Positions 25,861 to 33,905 of a stretch of DNA of 64,000 bases are shown one piece after another. Under the pieces are notes generated by a model. The model was not told the origin of the DNA. It searched no databases and saw only the letters and a list, made by a program, of their open reading frames with translations. Numbering within the stretch: the first letter of the stretch is position 1; each line of letters starts with the position of its first letter. The stretch comes from Micromonospora halophytica. GTDB taxonomy: Bacteria; Actinomycetota; Actinomycetes; Mycobacteriales; Micromonosporaceae. The stretch is taken from positions 16,159 through 80,158 of the forward strand of contig NZ_FMDN01000004.1 in assembly GCF_900090245.1 (NCBI RefSeq). Reading direction: 5' to 3'. Made by a program: the position numbers and the translations under genes.

Positions 25861-27348
25861 TCAGGCGTTGACGGAGATACCGAGGCCCTCGGCGACCCGG
25901 CGGCCGTAGTCCTCGTCGCACTGGCTGAAGTGCCAGACCATCTTCTCCTGGATGTGCTTGTCGCACCGGGCCAGGTTGGTCACCAGGTTGAGGATCAGGT
26001 CGTCCCGCTCCCAGTCGGCCATCTCGCGGTAGCGCCGCCCGGCCTGGGAGTAGTTGTTCTGTCGCTCGATCGGGGCCTTCATGATCTGCCCCGAGACGAA
26101 CGGACGGTACTCCCGGTAGGACTCGTCGGCCTCCCGCAGTCCGGCCACCGAGGACGGCTCGAAGTTGATGTGCAGGTTCGCGCCCCGGTTGTCCACCGCG
26201 TACGACATGGCGCCGCCGGTCTGGTTGGTGCTGACCACCACGTCCGGACGCGGCGCGTTGACCGGCAACTGGAGGTAGTTCGGGCCGACCCGGTAGCGCT
26301 GGGTGTCCGAATAGGAGAAAGTTCGACCGACCAGCATCTTGTCGTCGGAGAAGTCGATGCCGTCGACCAGCACGCCGGTGCCGAAGGCGATCTGCTCGTT
26401 CTCGTTGTGGTGGTCGGTGATGTTGCGGTTGAGCGTCATCATGCCGACCGGCAGGTAGGGGAAGTCCTCCTCGGGCCAGATCTTGGTGTCGTCGAGCGGG
26501 TCGAAGTCCAACTCCGGGTGCTCGTCGTCGCTCATGATCTGCACGTTGAGTTCCCACCGCGGGAACTCGCCGCGCTCGATGGCCTCGTAGAGGTCCTTGG
26601 AGGCGTGGCCGAGGTCCCTGGCCTGGATCTCCGCGGCCTGCGCCTCGGTCAGGTTGTGCTCGCCCTGCTGCGACAGCCAGTGGAACTTGACCAGCACGCC
26701 CTCGCCGTCGGCGTTCACGAGGCGGTAGGTGTTGACCCCGGAGCCGCGCATCGTCCGGTAGTTCTTCGGGATGCCGTACGGGCTGAACAGCCAGGTCAGC
26801 ATGTGCATCGACTCGGGCGTGTTCGACATGAAGTCGAAGATCCGGTTCGGTTCCTGGCGGAAGGTCACCGGGTCCGGCTTCAGCGAGTGGATCACGTCGG
26901 GGAACTTGATCGCGTCCCGGATGAAGAAGACCTGGAGGTTGTTGCCCACCATGTCCCAGTTGCCGTCGTCGGTACGGAACTTCACGGCGAAGCCGCGCGG
27001 GTCCCGGGCCGCCTCGGAGGAGTCCCGGCCGCCGATGACGGTGGAGAACCGGATGGTCACCGGGGTCTTCCGGCCCCTGGTCCGGAAGAGCTTGGCCCGG
27101 GTGTACTTCGACGCCGGCTCGTCACCGATCGTCCCGTACGCCTCGAACTCGCCGTGCGCGACGAACCCGCGGGCGTGCACCACCCGCTCCGGGATCCGCT
27201 CCCGGTCGAAGTGGCTGATCTTCTCCAGGAAGTGGTAGTTCTCCAGCGTCGCCGGGCCACGCGAACCGACCGTCCGCTGCTGCTGGTTGTTGTGCACGGG
27301 GTGGCCCTGACGGGTCGTGAGGATCGGCTTGTCGGCCTGCTCGCTCAT
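25861..27348 (-). CDS. katA: monofunctional haem catalase
   Basis: 495 aa; dismutates hydrogen peroxide. ATG 27348 follows AGGAGGAGATCG. Clade-defining motifs: the catalytic-His block [16 protein letters not shown] (about residue 47), Asn in [17 protein letters not shown], and the proximal haem-Tyr block [17 protein letters not shown]. The latter differs from the common FSYPDTHRHR form, and [20 protein letters not shown] also departs from the usual LNRNPENYFAEVEQ pattern, so this is a divergent sub-clade. A FurA/CatR-like box lies 88 nt upstream, suggesting peroxide-responsive control by a regulator encoded elsewhere. Confidence 0.95.
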   Translation of the reverse strand: MSEQADKPILTTRQGHPVHNNQQQRTVGSRGPATLENYHFLEKISHFDRERIPERVVHARGFVAHGEFEAYGTIGDEPASKYTRAKLFRTRGRKTPVTIRFSTVIGGRDSSEAARDPRGFAVKFRTDDGNWDMVGNNLQVFFIRDAIKFPDVIHSLKPDPVTFRQEPNRIFDFMSNTPESMHMLTWLFSPYGIPKNYRTMRGSGVNTYRLVNADGEGVLVKFHWLSQQGEHNLTEAQAAEIQARDLGHASKDLYEAIERGEFPRWELNVQIMSDDEHPELDFDPLDDTKIWPEEDFPYLPVGMMTLNRNITDHHNENEQIAFGTGVLVDGIDFSDDKMLVGRTFSYSDTQRYRVGPNYLQLPVNAPRPDVVVSTNQTGGAMSYAVDNRGANLHINFEPSSVAGLREADESYREYRPFVSGQIMKAPIERQNNYSQAGRRYREMADWERDDLILNLVTNLARCDKHIQEKMVWHFSQCDEDYGRRVAEGLGISVNA

Positions 27349-27435
27349 CGATCTCCTCCTGATCGGGTCCAACAGTCGGGGAAGCGCCGGCGTGCGATGT
27401 GGGGACTCGACCGGCATCACCCCACCCAAGCCCGC

Positions 27436-27452
27436 TTTCTGGAATGAGTCAA
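27436..27452 (-). promoter_or_regulatory. FurA/CatR-like peroxide-regulator box
   Basis: On the minus strand this reads TTGACTCATTCCAGAAA, closely resembling the AT-rich operator of actinobacterial FurA/CatR regulators at furA-katG and catalase promoters (recalled family knowledge). TTGACT could also serve as a -35. It lies 88 nt upstream of katA. Confidence 0.65.
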
Positions 27453-27587
27453 GTTTTAGCGGTGGCCCTTCCTGTGGGCCTCGCCATGCCGGCGTCCGGT
27501 TTCGGGCACGGATCCGCCAGGAAAGTCCGCGGGATCGGGATTGGCGATCACCGGACGGAGGGAATACCGGGTGGCGAAGGAGGAGCC

Positions 27588-28181
27588 ATGTCGCCCACGC
27601 AGATAGTCGTTGTGGTTCTCGTCGTGCTGGTGGTCGCGGCGCTGGTCGCCGTGGCCGTGGTGGCCGGCCGTCGCCGCGCGCTCAAGCGCCGCTTCGGCCC
27701 CGAGTACGACCGGGCCGTCGCGGAACAGGACAGCCGCACCGCCGCCGAACGGGAGCTGCGCGACCGGGAACGCCGGCACGCGGAGCTCGAACTCACCCCG
27801 CTGGCCCCGGACGCCCGCGCCCGGTACGCCGCCGCGTGGGAGGAGCTCCAGGTCCGCTTCGTCGACTCCCCCGCCGAGACGGTCGGTGACGCTGACGAAC
27901 TGGTCAGCCGGCTCATCGCCGACCGGGGTTACCCCGGCGGGGACTTCTCGGACCAGATCGCCCACCTCTCCGTCGAGCACGCCCGCACCCTCGCCCACTA
28001 CCGGGACGCGCACGAGATCCGGCTGCGCAACGAGCGGGGCGAGGCCAGCACCGAGGAACTCCGTCAGGCCGTCGTGCACTACCGCGCCCTCTTCGCCGAC
28101 CTGCTCGGCGAGGAGCCGGTCGGGCACCGGCCGCCGCAGCAGCGCCACCCGGACAGCCCGCACGACGCCACCACCCGCTGA
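27588..28181 (+). CDS. single-TM protein with conserved helical domain, function unknown
   Basis: 197 aa; ATG 27588 preceded by GAAGGAGGAG. One N-terminal membrane helix ([20 protein letters not shown], about 6-25) is followed by a basic anchor RRRALKRR and a charged cytoplasmic helical domain. Residues from about 85 ([12 protein letters not shown]...VGDADELV) and the end ([19 protein letters not shown]) match the C-terminal domain of the next gene. The pair is 11 nt apart and probably co-transcribed. I do not assign a function. Confidence 0.82.
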   Translation: MSPTQIVVVVLVVLVVAALVAVAVVAGRRRALKRRFGPEYDRAVAEQDSRTAAERELRDRERRHAELELTPLAPDARARYAAAWEELQVRFVDSPAETVGDADELVSRLIADRGYPGGDFSDQIAHLSVEHARTLAHYRDAHEIRLRNERGEASTEELRQAVVHYRALFADLLGEEPVGHRPPQQRHPDSPHDATTR

Positions 28182-28192
28182 GGAGAGCCGCC

Positions 28193-29152
28193 ATGCGCAG
28201 GGAAGAGCAGCAGGTCAGCCAGGACCACCCGGAGGCGGTGCGCTCCGCGCCGGTACCCGTGCCCCCGCCGGGCATCGCACCCGCGAACGGGACACCCCGG
28301 CCCGGCCGGGACGACCGGGCCGACATCCCCGAGGACCGCATCGAGGACCGGGGCACCTTCGACGACCCGAGGATGGCGGGCGGGCGGCCGGCCGACGACC
28401 TCGACGACACCCGCCCGTACGACGTGCGCGAGCTCGACGGCGCGGACACCGCCGGCCGGCCCGACTTCCACGAGCCGGCCCCGCTGCCGACCGCCTTCGG
28501 GGCGGCCACCGTGGGCGACGCGGTCGCCGCGTCCGCGCTGGCCAGCGGGCGTCCCGAGGACGAGCGGGACGCCCGGCGGGAGGACACCGCGATGCCCGGC
28601 GACGGCGCGCCGGGGCGGACCGAGCCGTTCGACGACGAACGGGCCGACCCGACGGCGGCTGACCGGATCCACGACCCGCACCGGTGGGACGCGGCGCACG
28701 AGGGCGCCTCGGGGCGACGTGACGGCGACGCGCCGGCCGCCGGTGCCGCCGGGTACGGCAGTGCCGGGCCGACCATGGTCGACCCGGACACCGAGGCGCC
28801 GGAGGGCGGGCCGACGTCGGCCGGTGCCGGTGCGGCCGGGGCAGCCGGCGCGACGAGCCCGGCCGGGGCCAACGTCCCGACCCACGCGGCGACGCTGTTC
28901 GAGGCGGAGGCGGCACAGGGCTTCCGGGACCGCTGGCGCGAGGTCCAGCTCCGCTTCGTCGACGACCCGCGCGCGGCCGTCGGCGAGGCCCAGTCGCTGG
29001 TCGAGGAGGCCATCCAGGCGCTCTCGGCCGCGCTCACGGCGCAGAAGCGGCAGCTCGGGAGCTGGCAGGACGCCGGCTCGGCCGACACCGAGCAGCTCCG
29101 GGTGGCGGTCCGGCAGTACCGGGACTTCCTGGACCGGGTCCTCGGCCGCTGA
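28193..29152 (+). CDS. acidic disordered protein sharing the helical domain of its upstream neighbour
   Basis: 319 aa; ATG 28193 after AGGAGAGCCGCC. Residues 1-220 are Pro/Asp/Gly/Ala-rich and predicted disordered. The C-terminal 95 residues form a helical domain (WREVQLRFVDDPRAAVGEAQ; later EQLRVAVRQYRDFLDRVLG) clearly related to the cytoplasmic domain of the preceding membrane protein. This suggests gene duplication or domain shuffling. It is followed by a strong hairpin terminator. Function unknown. Confidence 0.78.
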   Translation: MRREEQQVSQDHPEAVRSAPVPVPPPGIAPANGTPRPGRDDRADIPEDRIEDRGTFDDPRMAGGRPADDLDDTRPYDVRELDGADTAGRPDFHEPAPLPTAFGAATVGDAVAASALASGRPEDERDARREDTAMPGDGAPGRTEPFDDERADPTAADRIHDPHRWDAAHEGASGRRDGDAPAAGAAGYGSAGPTMVDPDTEAPEGGPTSAGAGAAGAAGATSPAGANVPTHAATLFEAEAAQGFRDRWREVQLRFVDDPRAAVGEAQSLVEEAIQALSAALTAQKRQLGSWQDAGSADTEQLRVAVRQYRDFLDRVLGR

Positions 29153-29159
29153 TCCACCA

Positions 29160-29194
29160 CGTACGCCCCGGTCCCGGATCGACCGGGGCGTACG
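29160..29194 (+). terminator. terminator hairpin after the 28193-29152 gene
   Basis: A perfect 14-bp stem (CGTACGCCCCGGTC / GACCGGGGCGTACG) with a 7-nt loop starts 7 nt past the stop. Confidence 0.8.
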
Positions 29195-29269
29195 CAGGTC
29201 TGGCCTCGACGGCATGGGCCCGTCCCAGCGGGGTACGCGAGATCGGAGCGTCTGGGACAGGAGGGCACC

Positions 29270-29653
29270 ATGACGGATCGTGACCCCAACCGCGGGCGGC
29301 CGCTGGAGGAAAGCCCGGAGGTGGCCGCCGCGGTGGACGACGAGACCACCGTGCCGCAGCTCGCCACCGGTGGCGGTGCAGACCGGGACAACCCGTTCGT
29401 CGCCGAGCCGGGACGCGGGGCGACGGGCGACACCGAGGAACTGCTGGGCGACCCGTACGCCGCGGGCACCGGCGCGACCGGCACCGGCACCGGCGCGGCC
29501 GGGGACAACATCCGTACCGGGGCGGAGCAGCCCTGGGAGCCGGAGGACCTCGTGATGGCCCGGGGGCAGGACGTCACCCCGGAGAACCTCGAGCGGGCCC
29601 GCCGCGACCTGGCCGAGCTGGGGCAGGCGGCGATCGAGAAGACCGTGCCCTGA
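29270..29653 (+). CDS. small acidic hypothetical protein
   Basis: 127 aa; ATG 29270 follows ACAGGAGGGCACC. Asp/Glu/Gly/Thr-rich and largely disordered, with a Gly-Thr-Ala repeat (GTGATGTGTGAAG) at about 66-78. A short C-terminal helix (TPENLERARRDLAELGQAAI) is the most conserved-looking part. No motif gives a function. It has its own promoter region (terminator upstream) and shares a bidirectional terminator with the convergent cellulase gene. Confidence 0.72.
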   Translation: MTDRDPNRGRPLEESPEVAAAVDDETTVPQLATGGGADRDNPFVAEPGRGATGDTEELLGDPYAAGTGATGTGTGAAGDNIRTGAEQPWEPEDLVMARGQDVTPENLERARRDLAELGQAAIEKTVP

Positions 29654-29684
29654 CGGGTCGCCGTCCACCCGCCCGGCACGGCGG

Positions 29685-29726
29685 GGGCCCCTGGCCCGAC
29701 CGGGTGACCGGTCGGACCAGGGGCCC
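29685..29726. terminator. bidirectional terminator hairpin
   Basis: A 17-bp stem with one C/A mismatch (GGGCCCCTGGCCCGACC / GGTCGGACCAGGGGCCC) and an 8-nt loop lies between the convergent genes at 29270-29653 and 29786-31585. Confidence 0.8.
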
Positions 29727-29785
29727 TGGGGAACCTGCCGCGACAGTGCCTCACTCCTGCCGCGGCGGGTTGGCCGTCCGCCTGT

Positions 29786-31585
29786 TCAGGAGAGCGGCGG
29801 GTAGGCGTTCTGCATCAGCTGGGCGAACTGCGCCGGGAACCAGGCGCCCGAGATCGGGGCGTCCGGCAGGGCGCCGCTCATGCTGTTGCCGTTGCGGGCG
29901 TTACCGGTGTAGGTCGGGTCGCACATCCGGTCGAAGCCCTTGCCCTCGTTGTTCGGGATCTCCTTGCTGGAGCCGTCCGACTCACCCGGGGGCTTCACCC
30001 AGACGTACGCGTCGATGCCGGGCTCCGGCGCGGCCGTCGGCCGCTCGCCCAGACCCGCCCCGGCCTGGTTGCACCAGTTGCCGAGGTGGATCCGCCGGTC
30101 GACACGGCCACCGTCGACGTAGGCGTCGACGCTGGTCATCGGGCCGGGGCCGGCGGGCCGGGCGGTGCCGCCCCAACCGTTGCGGGAGGTGTCGATCAGC
30201 ATGCCGATCTTCGGGTCGAAGCCCTTGGAGACCAGCTCGTTGCGGAACGCCTGGGCGAACGACAGCTCGTCCACGTAGAAGTTCCAGTCGACCCACTTGG
30301 ACTGCCGCACCGAGGTGCCGTTGACCGAGTCGGTCACCTTGAAGTTCGGCTCCTTGAGGGCCGAGTAGTTCGCGGTGTTGACGATGAAGCCGTGCACGTT
30401 GTTCACCGTGCTGCCGGAGGCCACCGCGGCGTCCTTCAGGATCTGGGCGGTCGGGCTGAAGTTGCTGTCCCAGCCGATCCAGCCGTGGTGCGCGGCGTCG
30501 ATGTAGTTGTAGACGTTGCCGATCGCGCCCAGCTTGTTCAGGGCGTAGCCGACACCGTTGACGTACGCGCCGTTGGCCTTGACCGTGTCGCACATGGCCG
30601 TACCACCCGGCTGGCCGGAGGTGTTGGTCACCAGGTTCGGCAGCGAGTCGATCTCGATGATGTTGATGATCCGCAGGCTGGCGTACTTCGGGTCGCCCTG
30701 GATCGCGGCGATCGGGTCGATGTACTCGGCCTTGTAGCGGGGCAGCTCGTCCGGGCCCAGCTCACCGTTGGAGGCCAGCGCCGCGCAGTCGCGGCCGGGC
30801 AGGTTGTAGATGACGAACTGGATGTAGTTCGCCCCCTGCTCGAGCGCCTCGTCCAGGTGGTCACGCACGCCCATCGCGCCATTGGAGCTGCTGTCCGGGG
30901 TGCCGTTGATGGCGGCGATCCGGTCGATCCACACGGCGGTCGGGTTGTTGGACACCCGGTTGCCGCCCGCGACGGACTCGGCCTTGGCCTTCCACTCCGG
31001 GTTCACGTACCCCTGGGCGTTCAGGTAGGGGTTGTCCACCTTCTGCCCCGGCGGGGTCGTCGTCGGCGGCGGGGTGGTGGGCGGAGGCGTGGTGGGCGGC
31101 GGGGTCGACGGCGGCGTCGTCGTCGGCGGGGTGGTCGTCGGCGGGGTGGTGGGGGTGCCGCCGTTGCAGACCACGCCGTTCAGGGTGAACGAGGTCGGCT
31201 TCGGGTTGCTGCCGCTCCACGCGCCGTTGAACCCGATGCTGGTGCTGGCGCCGGAGGCGAGCGCGCCGTTGTACGACTCGTTCGTCGCGGTGACGTTCTG
31301 GCCGCTCTGCGACCACTTCGCCGACCAGCCCTGCTGCACCTTCTGGCTGCTGTTCGGGAAGGTGAAGCCGAGGTTCCAGGAGCTGACCGGGTCACCGAGG
31401 TTCCTGATGACGACGGTGGCGGTGAAGCCGCCGGGCCAGTCGCTGGTGGTGTAGTCGACGCTGCACTGGGTCGCGGCCTGCGCCGCGGTGACCGGAATGG
31501 TCACCAGCCCGCCGGCTACCAGGGCGCTCGCACCGGCGAGTGCGACCGCCCGGCGCCTGCCGGACAGGTTTCTCCACAGATTCAT
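29786..31585 (-). CDS. secreted GH6 cellobiohydrolase with CBM2
   Basis: 599 aa extracellular cellulase. ATG 31585 follows AAGGAG. A Sec signal (RRRAVALAGASALVAGG...AQAA, about 1-37) precedes a family 2 cellulose-binding module (about 38-140, Cys at each end, exposed Trp: DWPGGFTATV, WNLGFTF, GWSAKW), a Pro/Thr linker (about 142-176) and a GH6 domain. GH6 signatures: IYNLPGRDCAALAS with the catalytic Asp, IIEIDSLPNLV, IDTSRNGWGG and WCNQAGAGLGERPT. The last, with long loops, favours an exo-acting cellobiohydrolase over an endoglucanase. A CebR-like operator lies about 250 bp upstream. Confidence 0.93.
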   Translation of the reverse strand: MNLWRNLSGRRRAVALAGASALVAGGLVTIPVTAAQAATQCSVDYTTSDWPGGFTATVVIRNLGDPVSSWNLGFTFPNSSQKVQQGWSAKWSQSGQNVTATNESYNGALASGASTSIGFNGAWSGSNPKPTSFTLNGVVCNGGTPTTPPTTTPPTTTPPSTPPPTTPPPTTPPPTTTPPGQKVDNPYLNAQGYVNPEWKAKAESVAGGNRVSNNPTAVWIDRIAAINGTPDSSSNGAMGVRDHLDEALEQGANYIQFVIYNLPGRDCAALASNGELGPDELPRYKAEYIDPIAAIQGDPKYASLRIINIIEIDSLPNLVTNTSGQPGGTAMCDTVKANGAYVNGVGYALNKLGAIGNVYNYIDAAHHGWIGWDSNFSPTAQILKDAAVASGSTVNNVHGFIVNTANYSALKEPNFKVTDSVNGTSVRQSKWVDWNFYVDELSFAQAFRNELVSKGFDPKIGMLIDTSRNGWGGTARPAGPGPMTSVDAYVDGGRVDRRIHLGNWCNQAGAGLGERPTAAPEPGIDAYVWVKPPGESDGSSKEIPNNEGKGFDRMCDPTYTGNARNGNSMSGALPDAPISGAWFPAQFAQLMQNAYPPLS

Positions 31586-32137
31586 GCCACTGAACTCCTT
31601 GGGCGAGACCGGATCCGTGTCACGGCCCGGCAAGTGGCCCGGCGGACGCCCTGTACAGGACGGCCCTCGGCGCCAACGGGATCTTCGGGGGGTGCGCCCG
31701 ACCCGGACGGGCGTGGTGGTGGGGGGTGACCGGTCCGCCGGACCGGTCGGTGGCCACGTCGTCCGGCTCTCACCGGTGCCCTCGACGCCTGCCTTCGCGG
31801 TGTAGCTCCCCGTACCGCGTGCAGCGATTCTTGCATGGGAGCGCTTCCATGGCAATGCCTCGATGCCGGGCGGAACCTTCCAGCAAGAGCCGGACGGCCG
31901 GACGAGCCCGGACATTCGACCTCACCAGCCGTTTCCACCCCCGATGACCCTCGGGGTTCGCGCAGCCACCACAACACCCTGAAACAAGACAGAAGCCGCC
32001 TAGCACCTGCAAAGCCCTGTTCTTCCACAAACTCTAAAACACGAATCTTTCCCCGGATAAGTCGTGAAACGGTCTAACGTCGGTCATAGCTCGACTGACG
32101 TCGAGCTCAGGACAACAGGGATGGAGTGACGCAGGTC
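31586..32137. other. 552-bp divergent intergenic region
   Basis: Lies between the cellulase and surface-protein genes. It holds the CebR-like palindrome at 31834-31851, a relatively AT-rich block at about 31960-32085 likely to contain the rightward promoter, and a small inverted repeat (AGCTCGAC-TGAC-GTCGAGCT) at 32088-32107 in the leader of the surface-protein gene. No convincing ORF or RNA gene is seen. Confidence 0.6.
31834..31851. promoter_or_regulatory. CebR-like operator upstream of the cellulase
   Basis: CATGGGAGCGCTTCCATG is an 18-bp inverted repeat with one mismatched pair. The core differs by one base from the CebR consensus TGGGAGCGCTCCCA known from cellulase and cellobiose genes of streptomycetes. 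This implies LacI-family repression relieved by cello-oligosaccharides. Confidence 0.75.
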
Positions 32138-33127
32138 ATGGCTAACAAGATGCTCGGGAAGGTCGTCGCGGGTGCCGCGCTCGGCGGCGCGTCCCTCCTG
32201 GTGTTCACGCCGGGGATCGCGTTCGCGGACGGTGCCCAGCCCGGCGGGGACAGTGAGGGCAAGGTCATCGCCAAGCCGCACGCCGTCAAGCCCGGCGAGA
32301 CGGTCAAGCTCCTGGAGATCTGCCCGACGCCGCAGGAGCACGCCTACGTCTGGTCGAAGGTCACCGGCAAGGTGAAGCTCAAGCCGGTCGACGCGGACCG
32401 CGGCAAGGACAAGGGCGGCTCCTGGGGAGGCGACCGGGGCGGCTCCTGGGAAGGCGACCGGGGCGGCTCCTGGGGAGAGGACAAGGGCGGCTCCTGGGGA
32501 GGCGACCGGGGCGGCAAGGGCGAGAACGGCAAGGGGTCGCAGCCGGTGCCGCCGGCCGGCGACGCCCGGCCCCCGGCGGGCGGCTGGGGCGGCGGCTTCG
32601 CCGCCGACGTCGCGCCGGGGCAGGACGGGAAGGCCCACGAGGAGGAGCAGGCCGAGTCGGGCCGTGAGCACGGCAAGCAGCACTGGAAGGGCCACGAGTA
32701 CGGCCAGGAGGCCGGCGCCGAGGGCGAGCGCTCGTGGAAGGGCGGCGAGCGCGGCTCGTACGGCCAGGACGCCGAGGCCGGTGCCGAGGCCTGGCAGGGC
32801 CACGGCGCCGAGTACGCCGAGGACGCCACGGCCGACGCCGCGGCCGCCGAGGCGGAGCGTGGCTGGGAGCACAAGAAGGACTTCGTCTACTACGGCGAGG
32901 CCCAGGTCGCCCCGGACGCCGCCCCGGGCACGTACGAGCTCAAGGGCTCGTGCGGCGAGGGCGAACTGGTGGTCCTCCCCCGTGGCCCCGTCGATGGCGG
33001 TGACGGTGGCATGACCACCACCAGCACCGACCGCGGCATGGCGCTGGGCGGGGCGAGCATGATCGGCGCGGCGGCCCTGGGCGGCATCGTGCTGATGCGT
33101 CGGCGTCGGGCCGATGGCCTCGTCTGA
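32138..33127 (+). CDS. secreted repeat-containing cell-surface protein, membrane-tail anchored
   Basis: 329 aa from ATG 32138 (GTG 32126 is an alternative). A signal peptide (about 1-31, ending GIAFADG) leads to a short beta-rich domain with a lone Cys, then a low-complexity middle. That includes four 8-residue GGSW[GE][GE]D[RK] repeats followed by a Gly/Glu/His-rich region. A second beta-like segment (FVYYGEAQVAPDAAPGTYEL) has a second Cys. The C-terminus is a hydrophobic helix (GGASMIGAAALGGIVLM) plus RRRR, the layout of a sortase substrate, but no LPXTG is visible (TTTSTDRG precedes the helix). It overlaps a class F sortase gene by 14 nt. Function unknown; probably wall-associated. Confidence 0.8.
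   Translation: MANKMLGKVVAGAALGGASLLVFTPGIAFADGAQPGGDSEGKVIAKPHAVKPGETVKLLEICPTPQEHAYVWSKVTGKVKLKPVDADRGKDKGGSWGGDRGGSWEGDRGGSWGEDKGGSWGGDRGGKGENGKGSQPVPPAGDARPPAGGWGGGFAADVAPGQDGKAHEEEQAESGREHGKQHWKGHEYGQEAGAEGERSWKGGERGSYGQDAEAGAEAWQGHGAEYAEDATADAAAAEAERGWEHKKDFVYYGEAQVAPDAAPGTYELKGSCGEGELVVLPRGPVDGGDGGMTTTSTDRGMALGGASMIGAAALGGIVLMRRRRADGLV
32414..32509 (+). repeat. four tandem 24-bp repeats encoding GGSWxxDx
   Basis: Units at 32414, 32438, 32462 and 32486 encode GGSWGGDR, GGSWEGDR, GGSWGEDK and GGSWGGDR. Near-identity at DNA level implies recent slippage or expansion inside the surface-protein gene. Confidence 0.9.
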
Positions 33128-33839
33128 CCAGACGGCGACACGGGCCGGCGGCCGTCACGGGAGACCGTGGCGTGCCGCCGGCGCGGCCGTCGTCGTCCTG
33201 CTGGCCGTCGCGGGCGCCGGCATGATCGGCGCTTCGCTGCGAACCGAGCCCCCGCCCCGCCCGCCGCAGCCGATCGCCCAGGCCGCCCCGGCGGCCCCGG
33301 ACGGACGGACCGACCCGGACGTCGGTGCCGTCACGTCGGACGGGCAACCCGAGGTCGACGAGGCGCCGGCCCCCGCCGCCCTGCCCCGCTCGGCCCCCGT
33401 CACCGTCTCGATCCCACGCATCGGCGTCGACGCCGAGGTCATGTCGCTGGGCACCAACCCGGACGGCACCGTCCAGGTCCCCCCGCTGGACCAGGCGCAA
33501 CGCGCCGGCTGGTACGCCCCGGGCGCCAGCCCGGGCGAGGACGGCAACGCGGTGATCGTCGGACACGTCGACTCGGCGAAGCTCGGCCCGGCCGTCTTCT
33601 TCGAACTGGGCTCCCTGCACCGGGGCGACACCATCACGGTCACCCGGGCCGACGGGACGAAGGCCACCTTCACCGTCGGCGCCGTGCGGTCGTACCCGAA
33701 GGCGGAGTTCCCCCACGAGCTGGTCTTCGGCCCGAACGAGCGGCCCGCCCTGCGGGTGGTGACCTGCGGCGGGGTGTTCGACCAGACCGCCGGCAGCTAC
33801 ACCGACAACGTCATCGTCTTCGCCACGATGACGTCCTGA
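33114..33839 (+). CDS. class F sortase
   Basis: 241 aa transpeptidase anchored by one N-terminal helix (about 20-43). After a Pro/Ala-rich stalk the catalytic domain starts at about 100 (VTVSIPRIGVDAEVMSLG). The catalytic His is in VIVGHVDS (about 149) and the catalytic Cys in RVVTCGGVFD (about 222), with the expected spacing. The start overlaps the end of the surface-protein gene by 14 nt, so that protein is the best candidate substrate. A 20-bp hairpin follows. Class F is inferred from the compact fold and the C-terminal TAGSYTDNVIVFA; subclass is less certain than sortase identity. Confidence 0.9.
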   Translation: MASSDQTATRAGGRHGRPWRAAGAAVVVLLAVAGAGMIGASLRTEPPPRPPQPIAQAAPAAPDGRTDPDVGAVTSDGQPEVDEAPAPAALPRSAPVTVSIPRIGVDAEVMSLGTNPDGTVQVPPLDQAQRAGWYAPGASPGEDGNAVIVGHVDSAKLGPAVFFELGSLHRGDTITVTRADGTKATFTVGAVRSYPKAEFPHELVFGPNERPALRVVTCGGVFDQTAGSYTDNVIVFATMTS

Positions 33840-33851
33840 GGGCCGGGCCTG

Positions 33852-33895
33852 GACGCGCCTCCGGCGGGACCGTCGGGTCCCGCCGGAGGCGCGTC
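33852..33895. terminator. strong bidirectional terminator hairpin
   Basis: A perfect 20-bp stem (GACGCGCCTCCGGCGGGACC / GGTCCCGCCGGAGGCGCGTC) with a GTCG tetraloop lies between the convergent sortase and glutamate dehydrogenase genes. Confidence 0.85.
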
Positions 33896-33905
33896 GGCGT
33901 ACGGG

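Noticed and set aside
23336..26557. A 1073-codon frame extending cvnA into the catalase gene
   Set aside because: The upstream part is antisense-phase shadow of katA; the true N-terminus MDTRDWSIRAKL with an SD is at 25681.
31032..31454. Gly/Val-rich + strand frame over the cellulase linker
   Set aside because: It is the antisense of the Pro/Thr linker codons, a predictable composition artefact.
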